Assembly: GCA_015069425.1 (NCBI GenBank)
Contig: SVIP01000001.1
Coordinates: forward strand, 124,001 to 188,000
DNA from: Clostridiales bacterium
Lineage (GTDB): Bacteria; Bacillota; Clostridia; Christensenellales; Borkfalkiaceae
Direction of reading: 5' to 3'
Length of the DNA stretch: 64,000 bases
The notes beneath the pieces were generated by a model, which worked only from the letters and a program-made list of their open reading frames with translations, ran no database searches and had not been told where the DNA came from. A program made the position numbers and the translations under genes. Below, piece after piece: positions 34,857-43,611 of this stretch (position 1 is the first letter of the stretch; every line of letters starts with the position of its first letter).

Positions 34857-36344
34857 ATGCCGAATAAAAAAATTCACGATATAAATACTAAACGTATGAA
34901 AATCGAAAAGACTTTAGATAAAAACGTTAATTTCTTAAAAAGCACTCTTAATTCCGAGGACGTGACTTTTTTAGATTTAAAAATAGGAAATAAAAACGCA
35001 GTAATAGTTTTTATAAATGATTTAGTAGACAAAAATTCTGTTGGCGAACTAATCTTGCGCCCCGCAAGTCAGACAAAGGGCGAATTAGATAAAACTCAAA
35101 TTTTCGAACTGTTTTTAAGCCCTGAAAAAACAAAAGTTACCGAAATGAAAGACTTAATTAACGATTTACTTTTAGGAAACACAATACTTATTACCGACCA
35201 AATAGATTGCGCCTTTTCGTTTGGCTTAAAGTTTTTTGAAAAGCGTGCTATAACCGAGCCCCCCACCTCAACGGTAATAAAAGGGCCTAGAGAGGGGTTT
35301 GTTGAAAGCCTACCCGTAAATATAAGTTTAATGCGGAGACGATTAAAAAGCCCCGATTTGCGTTTTGAAAACGTTACCGTTGGCAAATACTCTAGAACTC
35401 CCGTTACTTTATGTTATATTGACGGAATTGCCGATAAAGAATTAGTAAACCAATTAAAGGCAAAACTTTCTAAAATTGATATAGATGCAGTGTTAGACAG
35501 TTCTTATATATCTAAGTTTATAGGGGAGCATAAAATTTCTCTATTTAAACAGATAGGAAACACGGAAAAGCCTGACATTTTGGCAGGTAAAATTTTAGAG
35601 GGACGCGTGGCTATATTTGTAGACGGCTCACCTATCGCATTGACCGTTCCTTATTTATTAATAGAAGATTTTCAAAGTGCTAGCGACTATTATAACTCCA
35701 GTTACAGTGCGACCTTTGCACGACAAATCAGGCTTTTTTCTATATTTTTGGCTTTGTTTTTGCCTGCGCTTTTCGTATCGGCAGAACTTTTCCATTTGCA
35801 ACTAATCCCTTTAAGTTTTCTTTTAACAATCGTAAACAGTATAAAAGGAATACCACTTTCGCCAAGTTATGAAATGTTTTTTACTCTTATGATATTTGAA
35901 ATACTAAACGAGGCGAGCGTTAGAATGCCAAAATACGTAGGAATGGTCGTATCTATTGTCGGCGGTTTGGTTTTAGGCGAAACGGCAGTAACCGCAGGTA
36001 TAATTTCCGCACCAACATTAATGATAATTGCTCTTTCTGGAATATGTCTTTACACTGTTCCCGAATTAGAGCAAACCTTTTCAATCTTGAGAATACTATT
36101 TTTGATAATAGCAGGTTCGTTTGGGCTTTACGGCTTAATAATATCAGTCGCCTTGCTTCTTACCTACCTTATAACGTTTGAAAACTATAAAACACCTATC
36201 CTTGCTCCATTTTCTCCATTAATTAAAGAAGATTTAAAGGATACTTTTTATAAAGGTTTTTTGCTAGAACAGGAAAACCGACCGTTATCACTTAAAAACG
36301 TGAACAAAAGACGAATAAAAAAGAAAATTGACGGAGATAAATAG
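34857..36344 (+). CDS. gerAA: Spore germination receptor subunit GerAA
   Basis: A-subunit of a GerA-type germinant receptor in the spore inner membrane. It has 495 residues: a soluble N-terminal region (1-245), then about five or six membrane helices (LFSIFLALFLPALFVSAELF and onward), and a basic C-terminus. Family signatures are EKRAITEPPTSTVIKGPREGFVES and LMRRRLKSPDLR. The ATG has no ribosome site and a hairpin lies just upstream; an alternative ATG 12 codons later has none either. Gene order AA-AB-AC is canonical. Confidence 0.95.
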   Translation: MPNKKIHDINTKRMKIEKTLDKNVNFLKSTLNSEDVTFLDLKIGNKNAVIVFINDLVDKNSVGELILRPASQTKGELDKTQIFELFLSPEKTKVTEMKDLINDLLLGNTILITDQIDCAFSFGLKFFEKRAITEPPTSTVIKGPREGFVESLPVNISLMRRRLKSPDLRFENVTVGKYSRTPVTLCYIDGIADKELVNQLKAKLSKIDIDAVLDSSYISKFIGEHKISLFKQIGNTEKPDILAGKILEGRVAIFVDGSPIALTVPYLLIEDFQSASDYYNSSYSATFARQIRLFSIFLALFLPALFVSAELFHLQLIPLSFLLTIVNSIKGIPLSPSYEMFFTLMIFEILNEASVRMPKYVGMVVSIVGGLVLGETAVTAGIISAPTLMIIALSGICLYTVPELEQTFSILRILFLIIAGSFGLYGLIISVALLLTYLITFENYKTPILAPFSPLIKEDLKDTFYKGFLLEQENRPLSLKNVNKRRIKKKIDGDK

Positions 36345-36345
36345 T

Positions 36346-37440
36346 ATGCAAAAAGAACTAAAAACCAGACAAGTGTGTTTATTTTTAATTGCTTTTACAC
36401 CTATAGCAAAATTATTTATAATGCCAAGTGTTTTGGCTGGAAAGGCGAACGAAGATTTATGGATATGCACTTTAATAAACGTTGTTTTAGACTTTTTTAC
36501 TATTGCATCAATAATTTACGCTTGCAAAAACACAGACAAAAATCTAACTCAACTTTTAGAAAGTTCGTTTGGTAAATTAGGCGCAAAGTTTATTGTTGGA
36601 ATATTCTTTATATATTTTATCTTAAAAGCAATATTGCCTATAAGCGAACAAGCCGACTACGTAAAACTAACCCTTTACACCTTAAAACCTACTGTCTTAT
36701 ATTTTTTACCATTTTTTATAGTCGCATTTTACGTCTGCACTAAAAACTTAAGGGTTTTAGGTAGAAGTGCAGATATTTTATGGCTATTCACAATTATTGG
36801 GTTTTTAATTTTGTTTGCGTTATCTATTGCAAACATTGATTTTGGTGCAATTCTTCCACTTGGTGCAAATGGTGTTAAAAAGATTATTGACGGCAGTTAT
36901 ACTACGCTTTTGTGGTTTGGAGACGGTGCGTATTTACTATTCTTAATGGGTGAATTTAAATTCAGAAAAAACGATGGCAAAAAAATAATTTTATCTTTCT
37001 TAATTAGTTCATTAATCGTATTACTTTTTATGATAATTTTTTACGGAACGTTTACCTATATTTCGCATAGACAAAGGTTTGCTTTTACAGAAATTTCTAA
37101 ATATACCTCTGTAATAAACAACCTAGGCCGTTTTGATTATATAGGCATATTATTAATACTGTTTTCAAACGTTTTTGCACTAAGCGTTCCGCTATTTTTC
37201 GCATCAAAATCTTTAGACTATATCTTAGGGTTTTCAAAAAAATGGATTTCGCCTTTAATAGTTATAGGAATTCAACTTTTTATCTTGATATTTTTAAATG
37301 AGTATTATGCTAGTGTGGAAAACTTCCTTATGAGTAAAATAAACTGGTTTTTCTTAATTGTTGGAAATATTTTACCTGCACTCTGCGTGTTATTAACCAA
37401 AAAGGAGAGTAAAAAACAATATGCAATCGAGAAAATCTAA
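36346..37440 (+). CDS. gerAB: Spore germination receptor subunit GerAB
   Basis: B-subunit, an APC-superfamily-like protein with about 10 membrane helices, thought to bind the germinant. I start at the ATG at 36346 because GGAG lies 9 bases before it and it follows the gerAA stop by one base; the longer frame would need TTG inside gerAA. The sequence opens MQKELKTRQVCLFLIAFTPI and contains ISEQADYVKLTLYTLKPTVLYFLPFFI and SAGIL-like ADILWLFTIIGF. About 364 residues, the usual size. Overlaps gerAC by 20 bases. Confidence 0.93.
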   Translation: MQKELKTRQVCLFLIAFTPIAKLFIMPSVLAGKANEDLWICTLINVVLDFFTIASIIYACKNTDKNLTQLLESSFGKLGAKFIVGIFFIYFILKAILPISEQADYVKLTLYTLKPTVLYFLPFFIVAFYVCTKNLRVLGRSADILWLFTIIGFLILFALSIANIDFGAILPLGANGVKKIIDGSYTTLLWFGDGAYLLFLMGEFKFRKNDGKKIILSFLISSLIVLLFMIIFYGTFTYISHRQRFAFTEISKYTSVINNLGRFDYIGILLILFSNVFALSVPLFFASKSLDYILGFSKKWISPLIVIGIQLFILIFLNEYYASVENFLMSKINWFFLIVGNILPALCVLLTKKESKKQYAIEKI

Positions 37441-38638
37441 ATTTATAATGCTTTTAGTGTTGTTTGTCTTCATATTCTTTTTTTCTAACGATTTTGGACT
37501 TATAAACGTGGAAAAAACCTCAATAATTACAGCAGTTGCTATTGACTACGAAAACGATGAATACGTAGTCACCGCCCAAATTGCCGTTCCAGAGGCAACC
37601 GACACCAATACCGAAAATCAAAAGGCACAACTTTCAGGAAAAGGTGCAACCGTTGGAGAAGCATTAAAGGATTTGGGCGACGTTTCAGGGTGGTTTCCCA
37701 AACTATCCTTTTGTAATCTTATAATTTTGGGAAACAGTCTAACTGATGATAACGTAATTAAAGCGGTTGATTACTTTACAAAGACACTACGAGTACAAGA
37801 TTCTGCTTTGATAGCCTTATCCGAAAAAAACGCAAAAGACCTTTTAACCCTTGCTACTCCATTAGATAACATTTCCTCTTTTGCTTTACAAAAAATCATT
37901 TTGAAAAATACAGGTTTTGATAAAGACGTAGCTCAATCAGACGTCAAAACCTTTTGTTCTGACTATTATTCAATTTCAGAGTCCTCGTATATGCCTTTAA
38001 TTAAGGTAATTCCTGCGGGTGAAAGTCAAAAAAGCCAAAGTTCTGGTGGAGGAACACAGAATTCAGGCGGTATGAATCCTGGAACAAGTGCAAGCGAACA
38101 AAAGGGTGATAAAGACAATCTTTTCGACGCAAAAACCACAGCACTTTTCCTTAAAGGGAAAAAAGTCGGTGAACTAGACAACAATTTAACTTTAATTTTT
38201 AATATGCTAACATCTCCAATAAAAGGTACAGTACTAACCGTAAAAGATATGCCCGATAAAAACGGTGAAAAAAGCAATTACCTTTTAATGGTTATGAGAA
38301 GTATTCGTTCCGTAAAGGTTAAAGCAGATGAAAACGATTTGAAAGTAAAAATAAAAATTAATCTTTATTGTAAAATAACAGACCATACTTCCAAAAATTC
38401 CGATTATTCACTATCACAAAACATTCCCATACCGAAAATAGTTCTTGAAAAATTAGAAAAGGATTTAACAAGCAATATTGAGGAACTAATTGAAACAAGC
38501 AAACAAAGTGGGTGCGATTTTTTACAATTAAAACAAAAACTTTACCGCAATAATTATAAGCACTACGCACGATATAAGGATAACTATCTTTCTGTAATAA
38601 AACCCGAAATAAAGGTAACCGTTTCCGGTCAAACCTAA
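37421..38638 (+). CDS. gerAC: Spore germination receptor subunit GerAC, lacking the usual lipobox
   Basis: C-subunit of the receptor. It has 405 residues behind AAGGAGAG. The N-terminal helix (IMLLVLFVFIFFFSNDFG) lacks the lipobox Cys (normally followed by WD/N R) that anchors GerAC proteins, so it appears to be held by an uncleaved signal anchor instead. The family features ITAVAIDYENDEYVVTAQIAVP and FPKLSFCNLIILGNSL are present. A Gly/Ser/Gln-rich linker (SQKSQSSGGGTQNSGGMNPG) near residues 205-225 separates the domains. Confidence 0.9.
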   Translation: MQSRKSKFIMLLVLFVFIFFFSNDFGLINVEKTSIITAVAIDYENDEYVVTAQIAVPEATDTNTENQKAQLSGKGATVGEALKDLGDVSGWFPKLSFCNLIILGNSLTDDNVIKAVDYFTKTLRVQDSALIALSEKNAKDLLTLATPLDNISSFALQKIILKNTGFDKDVAQSDVKTFCSDYYSISESSYMPLIKVIPAGESQKSQSSGGGTQNSGGMNPGTSASEQKGDKDNLFDAKTTALFLKGKKVGELDNNLTLIFNMLTSPIKGTVLTVKDMPDKNGEKSNYLLMVMRSIRSVKVKADENDLKVKIKINLYCKITDHTSKNSDYSLSQNIPIPKIVLEKLEKDLTSNIEELIETSKQSGCDFLQLKQKLYRNNYKHYARYKDNYLSVIKPEIKVTVSGQT

Positions 38639-38644
38639 AAAAAC

Positions 38645-38677
38645 AACTGGCTGAGTGAAAACTTCGCTCCGCCAGTT
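38645..38677. terminator. Bidirectional terminator between gerAC and lplA
   Basis: AACTGGC...GCCAGTT arms with inner GAG/CTC and GTGAAAA/CTTCGC pairing, flanked by T-rich sequence on both sides; it lies between two convergent genes. Confidence 0.8.
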
Positions 38678-38683
38678 ATTTTT

Positions 38684-39655
38684 TTACTTAAAAATTTCGT
38701 TTAGAATTTCTTCGGCATTTGCCCCAACAATATATTTATCAATATCCATAAAGACTTTTTTCATTTCTTCCCTATTAAACTTAACCCCGTTTAAACGTAC
38801 GGTAATGCCGTTTATATCTTTGTAAGAAAAGAAGTCACCAGATATATTTGCGTTCCAAATAAGTCCATTTTCCGTATCAAAACTAAGCTTAAATATACCG
38901 AACGGAAACTTAAACGCAAAGTCGTTTTGTGCTTTGGGCGAACGACCTATATTCCATTTATAAGTAGAATATTTATCTAACACAAGTTTATTTATTGCCG
39001 TTAAATCTTTATCTGCAAATTCATACTCACTTGCGTTTTTAAGAAATACTTTTTTTAACCCTTCTTTAAACTCTTCAATTGTAATTTTACTCTTTAAGTG
39101 TTCACTAATGTTAGTAACTCTTGCCCTAACAGACTTAATGCCTTTACTTTGCATTTTAAGTTTTGAGGGATTAAGTGACTTTGTCAGTCCTGTCATATCT
39201 GAAGAAAAAAGCAGAGTTCCGTGATGCATAATTCTGTTTCCATGAACGGTCTGTGCGTTTCCAGAAATCTTTTGCCCATCAACGGTAATATCGTTTCTGC
39301 CCGAAAATTCTGCTTTCACCCCCAAAGAGTTTAAATATTCTATAACGGGTGCGGTAAACTTTTTATATGCGTTTTCCGTACCGTCATAAGGGGCTATAAC
39401 GGTATAACACAAATTTCCGTAATCGTGAAAAACCGCTCCGCCACCTGTTAAACGGCGTACTACTTTTACCCCAGATTGTTCAGTATAAGCAAGATTTACT
39501 TCTTCAATAGCGTTTTGATTTACGCCAACAATAACCGAGGGCTCGTTTATCCACAAATAGAAATAATAACCGTCTGTTTGCTTTAATAAATATTCTTCAC
39601 TTGCCAAATTAAAATAAGCGTCGTGATTGTCGTGAGTTATAAACTTAAATTCCAT
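38684..39655 (-). CDS. lplA: Lipoate-protein ligase A
   Basis: Activates lipoate with ATP and attaches it to lysines of lipoyl domains. It has 323 residues. RRLTGGGAVFHDYGNLCYTVI (the conserved RRxxGGGxVxHD), NDITVDGQKISGNAQ and HHGTLLFSSDM are typical; the C-terminal accessory domain is present. It is the last gene after the dehydrogenase complex whose E2 carries two lipoyl domains, so its substrate is next door. No clear ribosome site precedes the ATG, and a terminator-like hairpin separates it from the E1 gene. Confidence 0.95.
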   Translation of the reverse strand: MEFKFITHDNHDAYFNLASEEYLLKQTDGYYFYLWINEPSVIVGVNQNAIEEVNLAYTEQSGVKVVRRLTGGGAVFHDYGNLCYTVIAPYDGTENAYKKFTAPVIEYLNSLGVKAEFSGRNDITVDGQKISGNAQTVHGNRIMHHGTLLFSSDMTGLTKSLNPSKLKMQSKGIKSVRARVTNISEHLKSKITIEEFKEGLKKVFLKNASEYEFADKDLTAINKLVLDKYSTYKWNIGRSPKAQNDFAFKFPFGIFKLSFDTENGLIWNANISGDFFSYKDINGITVRLNGVKFNREEMKKVFMDIDKYIVGANAEEILNEIFK

Positions 39656-39669
39656 ATTAATTAAAATTT

Positions 39670-39692
39670 AAGGGGCTGAATCTCAGCCCCTT
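39670..39692 (-). terminator. Hairpin between the E1 gene and lplA
   Basis: AAGGGGCTGA/TCAGCCCCTT, a perfect 10-bp stem with a three-base loop, followed on the minus strand by TAAATTTTAATTAA. It would make lplA depend on read-through. Confidence 0.7.
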
Positions 39693-39714
39693 AGTTTAAG
39701 CATTTCAAAAAGGA

Positions 39715-42192
39715 TTATACACCTTTCTTAGCCTTACGCATTACTTCTGCATTAGAAGTGTTGATAGTTGAAACGTGACCTTTAAGCGGTAAAATCTTAT
39801 CGTTAATATAGTCAATAATCCAAGTATCTTGTGGGAAGAAGTCTGCATCGAATTCAAACGGAGGAGTAATCCAGTTTTGAGCACCACATACAACAGCAGG
39901 TGCATCGAGATAATCAAAGCAGAGTTCTGAAATGTTTCTAGCGAAGTCGTTAAGGATAGAACCTCTAGCGCAAGCATCAGATGCAAGAATAATTCTGCCA
40001 GTCTTCTTAACAGATTCAACAACCTTTTCGTAGTTGAATGGAACGATTGATCTTGCGTCGATAACTTCTGCTTCTACGCCGTATTTCTCAGAAAGAGTTT
40101 TAGCAGCGTCCATTGCTCTATAAAGTGTTGCACCGATAGTAAGAATAGTAATATCGCTACCAACTCTCTTGATATCTGGTTCGCCGAGTGGGATTTCATA
40201 GTATCCTTCGGGTACGCCTTCTTTTCTGAATTCTTCACCCTTGTCATAAATTCTTTGACTTTCAAAGAATACTACAGGGTCAGTACCGTTAAGAGCAGAG
40301 TTCATTAAGCCCTTAGCATCGTAAGGAGTTGCAGGGAAGCATACCTTAAGTCCTGGAACGTGAGCAGGAAGAGCAACCCAGTCTTGTGAGTGTTGTGCAC
40401 CATATTTAGCACCAACAGAAACACGGAGAACAACAGGCATCTTCAAAATACCAGAACTCATTGCTTGCCATTTAGCAAGTTGGTTAAAGATTTCGTCGCC
40501 CGCTCTACCCATAAAGTCAGCGTACATAAGTTCAACGATTACTCTACCACCACAAAGGCCATAACCTACTGCAGAAGAAACGATTGCAGCTTCTGAAATT
40601 GGAGAGTTAAAGAGTCTGTGGTATGGAAGTGCTTCGGTAAGTCCTTTATAAACTGCGAAAGCACCGCCCCAGTCACGAACGTCTTCACCATAAGCGGTAA
40701 GAGTTGGGTCTTTATAATATCTATCAATGATTGCTTCAAATAAGCCGTCACGGATATTGTATCTCTTCATGTTAGAAACTTGTTGTCCCTTTTCGTCAAA
40801 TGCATAACGGAGTTTACCAGCAATTTGCTTTACTCTGGGGTTTTCTTCCATAGGAATCTTAACGTCCTTACCAACTTCAACAGGTCTATCACCCATGCTT
40901 TCTACACTGCCGTTAGAGAACATAAGGTCTTCAACGTAGTAAGGATCTTTCTTAAAGTCAAGATATGGAGATTCAACAGGATCAGCAGCAAGTTTGCAGA
41001 GTTTAAGCATTCTTTCTTTGATACTGTCAAGAATTTCGTCAAACTTACCATCGCTTTCAATCTTAGCGTCAACAAGTGATTTTCTGTAAGTAACGATTGG
41101 GTCGTATTGCTTCCAGTTTTCTACTTCTTCCATTGTTCTGTAGCTCATGCTGTCTGACGGAGAGTGACCACCGTAACGGTAGGTAACAACGTCGAGCAAG
41201 CAAGGACCTTCGCCCTTAACGAGAATTTCTTTCTTTCTCTTCATTGCATCAATAACTGCAAGCGGATTGAAACCGTCAACACGTTCTGCGTGTAATTGTG
41301 TGGGAGACACACCAGCGCCAAGACGAGCCAAGAAGTCGTAAGCCATGGTTTCGCCTCTGGTTTGACCACCCATACCGTAACCGTTGTTGAAGAAGTTGAA
41401 AAGAATAGGAAGACCGCCCTTCTTTTCCCAAAGTTGACGAAGTTGATCCATAGATGCAAAGTTCATAGATTCGTAAACTACACCACAACCAACAGCACCG
41501 TCACCAACGTTAGAAATAACGATACCGGGTTTGTCGTTTACTTTCTTATAAAGAGCAGCACCTAATGCAACAGGAGCAGCACCACCAACTAGTGCGTTGT
41601 TGGGGTAAATACCGAACGGTAAGAAGAATACGTGCATTGAACCGCCCATACCTCTGTGGAAACCAGTCTTACGAGCAAAGATTTCGCTCATAAATCCATA
41701 GAGTAAGAAGTCAACTGCTAAATCTTTAACGTTACCAGTTTTGTTGAGTTTTTCAACGGGAGCGAGAGTTTCGCCACCCATGAAGTCTTTCATTATTTGA
41801 TAGAGTTTATCTTCAGGAAGTTTATTGATAGATGCTAAACCACGAGCAAGAACTTCACTATGGCTACGGTGTGAACCGAAAGTCATATCGTCCATGTCGA
41901 GGATATAAGCTTGACCAACAGCCGCTGCTTCTTGACCGATTGAAAGGTGCGCAGGACCTGGATATGAATGTTTAAAGCCTTGATATTCGCCCTTGATTTT
42001 GATTTCGTTAATCATGCTTTCAAATTCTCTAAGCATTGCGATATCATTAAAGATACGAACGAAATCAGCTTTCTTGAAGTTTTTCTTTTCGTCTTCAATT
42101 TTCTTGTTGTAAACGTTTACGGGAATATCCGTAAATTGAATTTTGCCTGGTGCCCTAATAAAATTAGGATCAATAACTAAATTTTTTGGCAT
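39715..42192 (-). CDS. 2-oxoacid dehydrogenase E1 component, alpha and beta subunits fused
   Basis: Thiamine-diphosphate-dependent decarboxylase of a pyruvate/acetoin/branched-chain-type complex. It has 825 residues. The first half (1-430) is E1-alpha: GSHRSHSEVLARG, NALVGGAAPVALGAAL, and the TPP motif starting GDGAVGCGVVYESMN and ending FNFFNNGYG, with about eight extra residues in between. The second half (from about 475) is E1-beta: GEDVRDWGGAFAVYKGL, NSPISEAAIVSSAVGYGL, GGRVIVELMYADF. The subunits are usually separate proteins; fused forms are known in some anaerobes. Substrate cannot be fixed from sequence. Confidence 0.9.
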   Translation of the reverse strand: MPKNLVIDPNFIRAPGKIQFTDIPVNVYNKKIEDEKKNFKKADFVRIFNDIAMLREFESMINEIKIKGEYQGFKHSYPGPAHLSIGQEAAAVGQAYILDMDDMTFGSHRSHSEVLARGLASINKLPEDKLYQIMKDFMGGETLAPVEKLNKTGNVKDLAVDFLLYGFMSEIFARKTGFHRGMGGSMHVFFLPFGIYPNNALVGGAAPVALGAALYKKVNDKPGIVISNVGDGAVGCGVVYESMNFASMDQLRQLWEKKGGLPILFNFFNNGYGMGGQTRGETMAYDFLARLGAGVSPTQLHAERVDGFNPLAVIDAMKRKKEILVKGEGPCLLDVVTYRYGGHSPSDSMSYRTMEEVENWKQYDPIVTYRKSLVDAKIESDGKFDEILDSIKERMLKLCKLAADPVESPYLDFKKDPYYVEDLMFSNGSVESMGDRPVEVGKDVKIPMEENPRVKQIAGKLRYAFDEKGQQVSNMKRYNIRDGLFEAIIDRYYKDPTLTAYGEDVRDWGGAFAVYKGLTEALPYHRLFNSPISEAAIVSSAVGYGLCGGRVIVELMYADFMGRAGDEIFNQLAKWQAMSSGILKMPVVLRVSVGAKYGAQHSQDWVALPAHVPGLKVCFPATPYDAKGLMNSALNGTDPVVFFESQRIYDKGEEFRKEGVPEGYYEIPLGEPDIKRVGSDITILTIGATLYRAMDAAKTLSEKYGVEAEVIDARSIVPFNYEKVVESVKKTGRIILASDACARGSILNDFARNISELCFDYLDAPAVVCGAQNWITPPFEFDADFFPQDTWIIDYINDKILPLKGHVSTINTSNAEVMRKAKKGV

Positions 42193-42222
42193 ATTTCTAT
42201 CTCCTTATATTTTTAACTTAAA

Positions 42223-43593
42223 TTAAATACTGAATATTGCTTCTCTAACAATTTCGCAAACGGTTGGGTGCGGGAAAACTAACTTTTTAATGTTTTCAAT
42301 GTCAACTTCTAAGTCGATCATTGCAGAAACCGCTACGATATATTCGCCAGAGTAACTACCGATAACGTGTGCACCGATAAGCGTGTTTGTCTTGTTGTTT
42401 ATAACGAGTTTGCAGATACCGTTAAGGTCGGTATTTTCTGCGATGTATCTTCCTGAATAAGTAAGTGGAATAGATACGCACTTAACGTCAAGTCCCTTTG
42501 CTTTTGCACTTTCTTCAGTTTCACCAACAGAACCAACTTCTGGGTTAGTGTAGATAACTGATGGAATTACGTTGTAGCGCATAAGGTCTTTTTTACCTAA
42601 GATGTTGTTTACAGCAACTTCTGCTTCTCTATAAGCAGTGTGCGCAAGCATAACTTTACCGTTAACGTCACCAACTGCGTAAACGTTTGCAACGTTAGTT
42701 CTCATAGTATCGTCTGTAACGATTGCACCACGTTCTAAGTTAACGCCGATATTTTCTAAACCAATACCTTGAGTTACAGCACGACGACCGATTGAGCAAA
42801 GAACTTTATCAGCAAGAACTTTTTCAACCTTTCCGTCCTTTTCATAAACAACGCCGTCCTTTTCAACAGCGGTAACTTTTGCACCGAGTTTAAATTCAAC
42901 GCCTTTCTTTTCAAGAGATTTTTGTAAAATCTTTGAAATTTCTTTTTCAGTAGGTCCTGCAATCTTGTCAAGCATTTCAACAACTGTAACTTTTGAACCA
43001 ACAGATGAGAAATAACTTGCCATTTCTAAGCCGATAACACCACCACCGATAACAACGAACTTTTCCGGAATTTCAGTAAGTTCTAATACTTCCCTATTCG
43101 TTAATACAAGACCAGTTTCAAGATTTTCTCTTAAACCAGGGATTGGAGGTACAACAGGCATAGAACCGGTTGCAATAATTAAACGCTTAGCGATATATTT
43201 TTCTTCGCCAGATTTAATGATAATGCCTTCATCACTCTTTCCTTCAATGAAAGCCTCTGCTTTTTTCATAGTAACGTGGTTTCTCTTAAGTTGTCCTTCA
43301 ACACCAGAAACGAGCATTTTTACAACGCCGTTCTTTCTTTCAACCACGAATTTTTGGTCAACGCTTGCCTTTCCCTCTACCTTAACACCATAGCTTGATG
43401 CATGATTTGCATAATCAAACACCTTTGCAGAGTTTAGGAAAGTTTTGCTTGGGACACAACCTTCGTTTAAGCAAACGCCACCAAACGCTCTTTTTTCAAA
43501 AACCATGGTTTTTAATCCAGCGTGTCCTGCTCTTTCAGCAGCAAGATATCCACCAGGACCACCACCAATAACGATTAAATCTAAAATTTCCAT
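42223..43593 (-). CDS. lpdA: Dihydrolipoyl dehydrogenase (E3)
   Basis: Reoxidises dihydrolipoyl groups with NAD+. It has 456 residues. FAD-binding GGGPGGYLAAERAGHAG at the N-terminus, redox disulfide C41/C46 in GGVCLNEGCVPSK, NAD-binding VVIGGGVIGLEMASYFSSVGSKVTVVE, and the C-terminal HPTVCEIVREA with the catalytic His and following Glu-like context. It lies between the E2 and E1 genes with 18 and 30 base gaps. Confidence 0.96.
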   Translation of the reverse strand: MEILDLIVIGGGPGGYLAAERAGHAGLKTMVFEKRAFGGVCLNEGCVPSKTFLNSAKVFDYANHASSYGVKVEGKASVDQKFVVERKNGVVKMLVSGVEGQLKRNHVTMKKAEAFIEGKSDEGIIIKSGEEKYIAKRLIIATGSMPVVPPIPGLRENLETGLVLTNREVLELTEIPEKFVVIGGGVIGLEMASYFSSVGSKVTVVEMLDKIAGPTEKEISKILQKSLEKKGVEFKLGAKVTAVEKDGVVYEKDGKVEKVLADKVLCSIGRRAVTQGIGLENIGVNLERGAIVTDDTMRTNVANVYAVGDVNGKVMLAHTAYREAEVAVNNILGKKDLMRYNVIPSVIYTNPEVGSVGETEESAKAKGLDVKCVSIPLTYSGRYIAENTDLNGICKLVINNKTNTLIGAHVIGSYSGEYIVAVSAMIDLEVDIENIKKLVFPHPTVCEIVREAIFSI

Positions 43594-43611
43594 ATTTCTA
43601 TTCTCCTTCTA

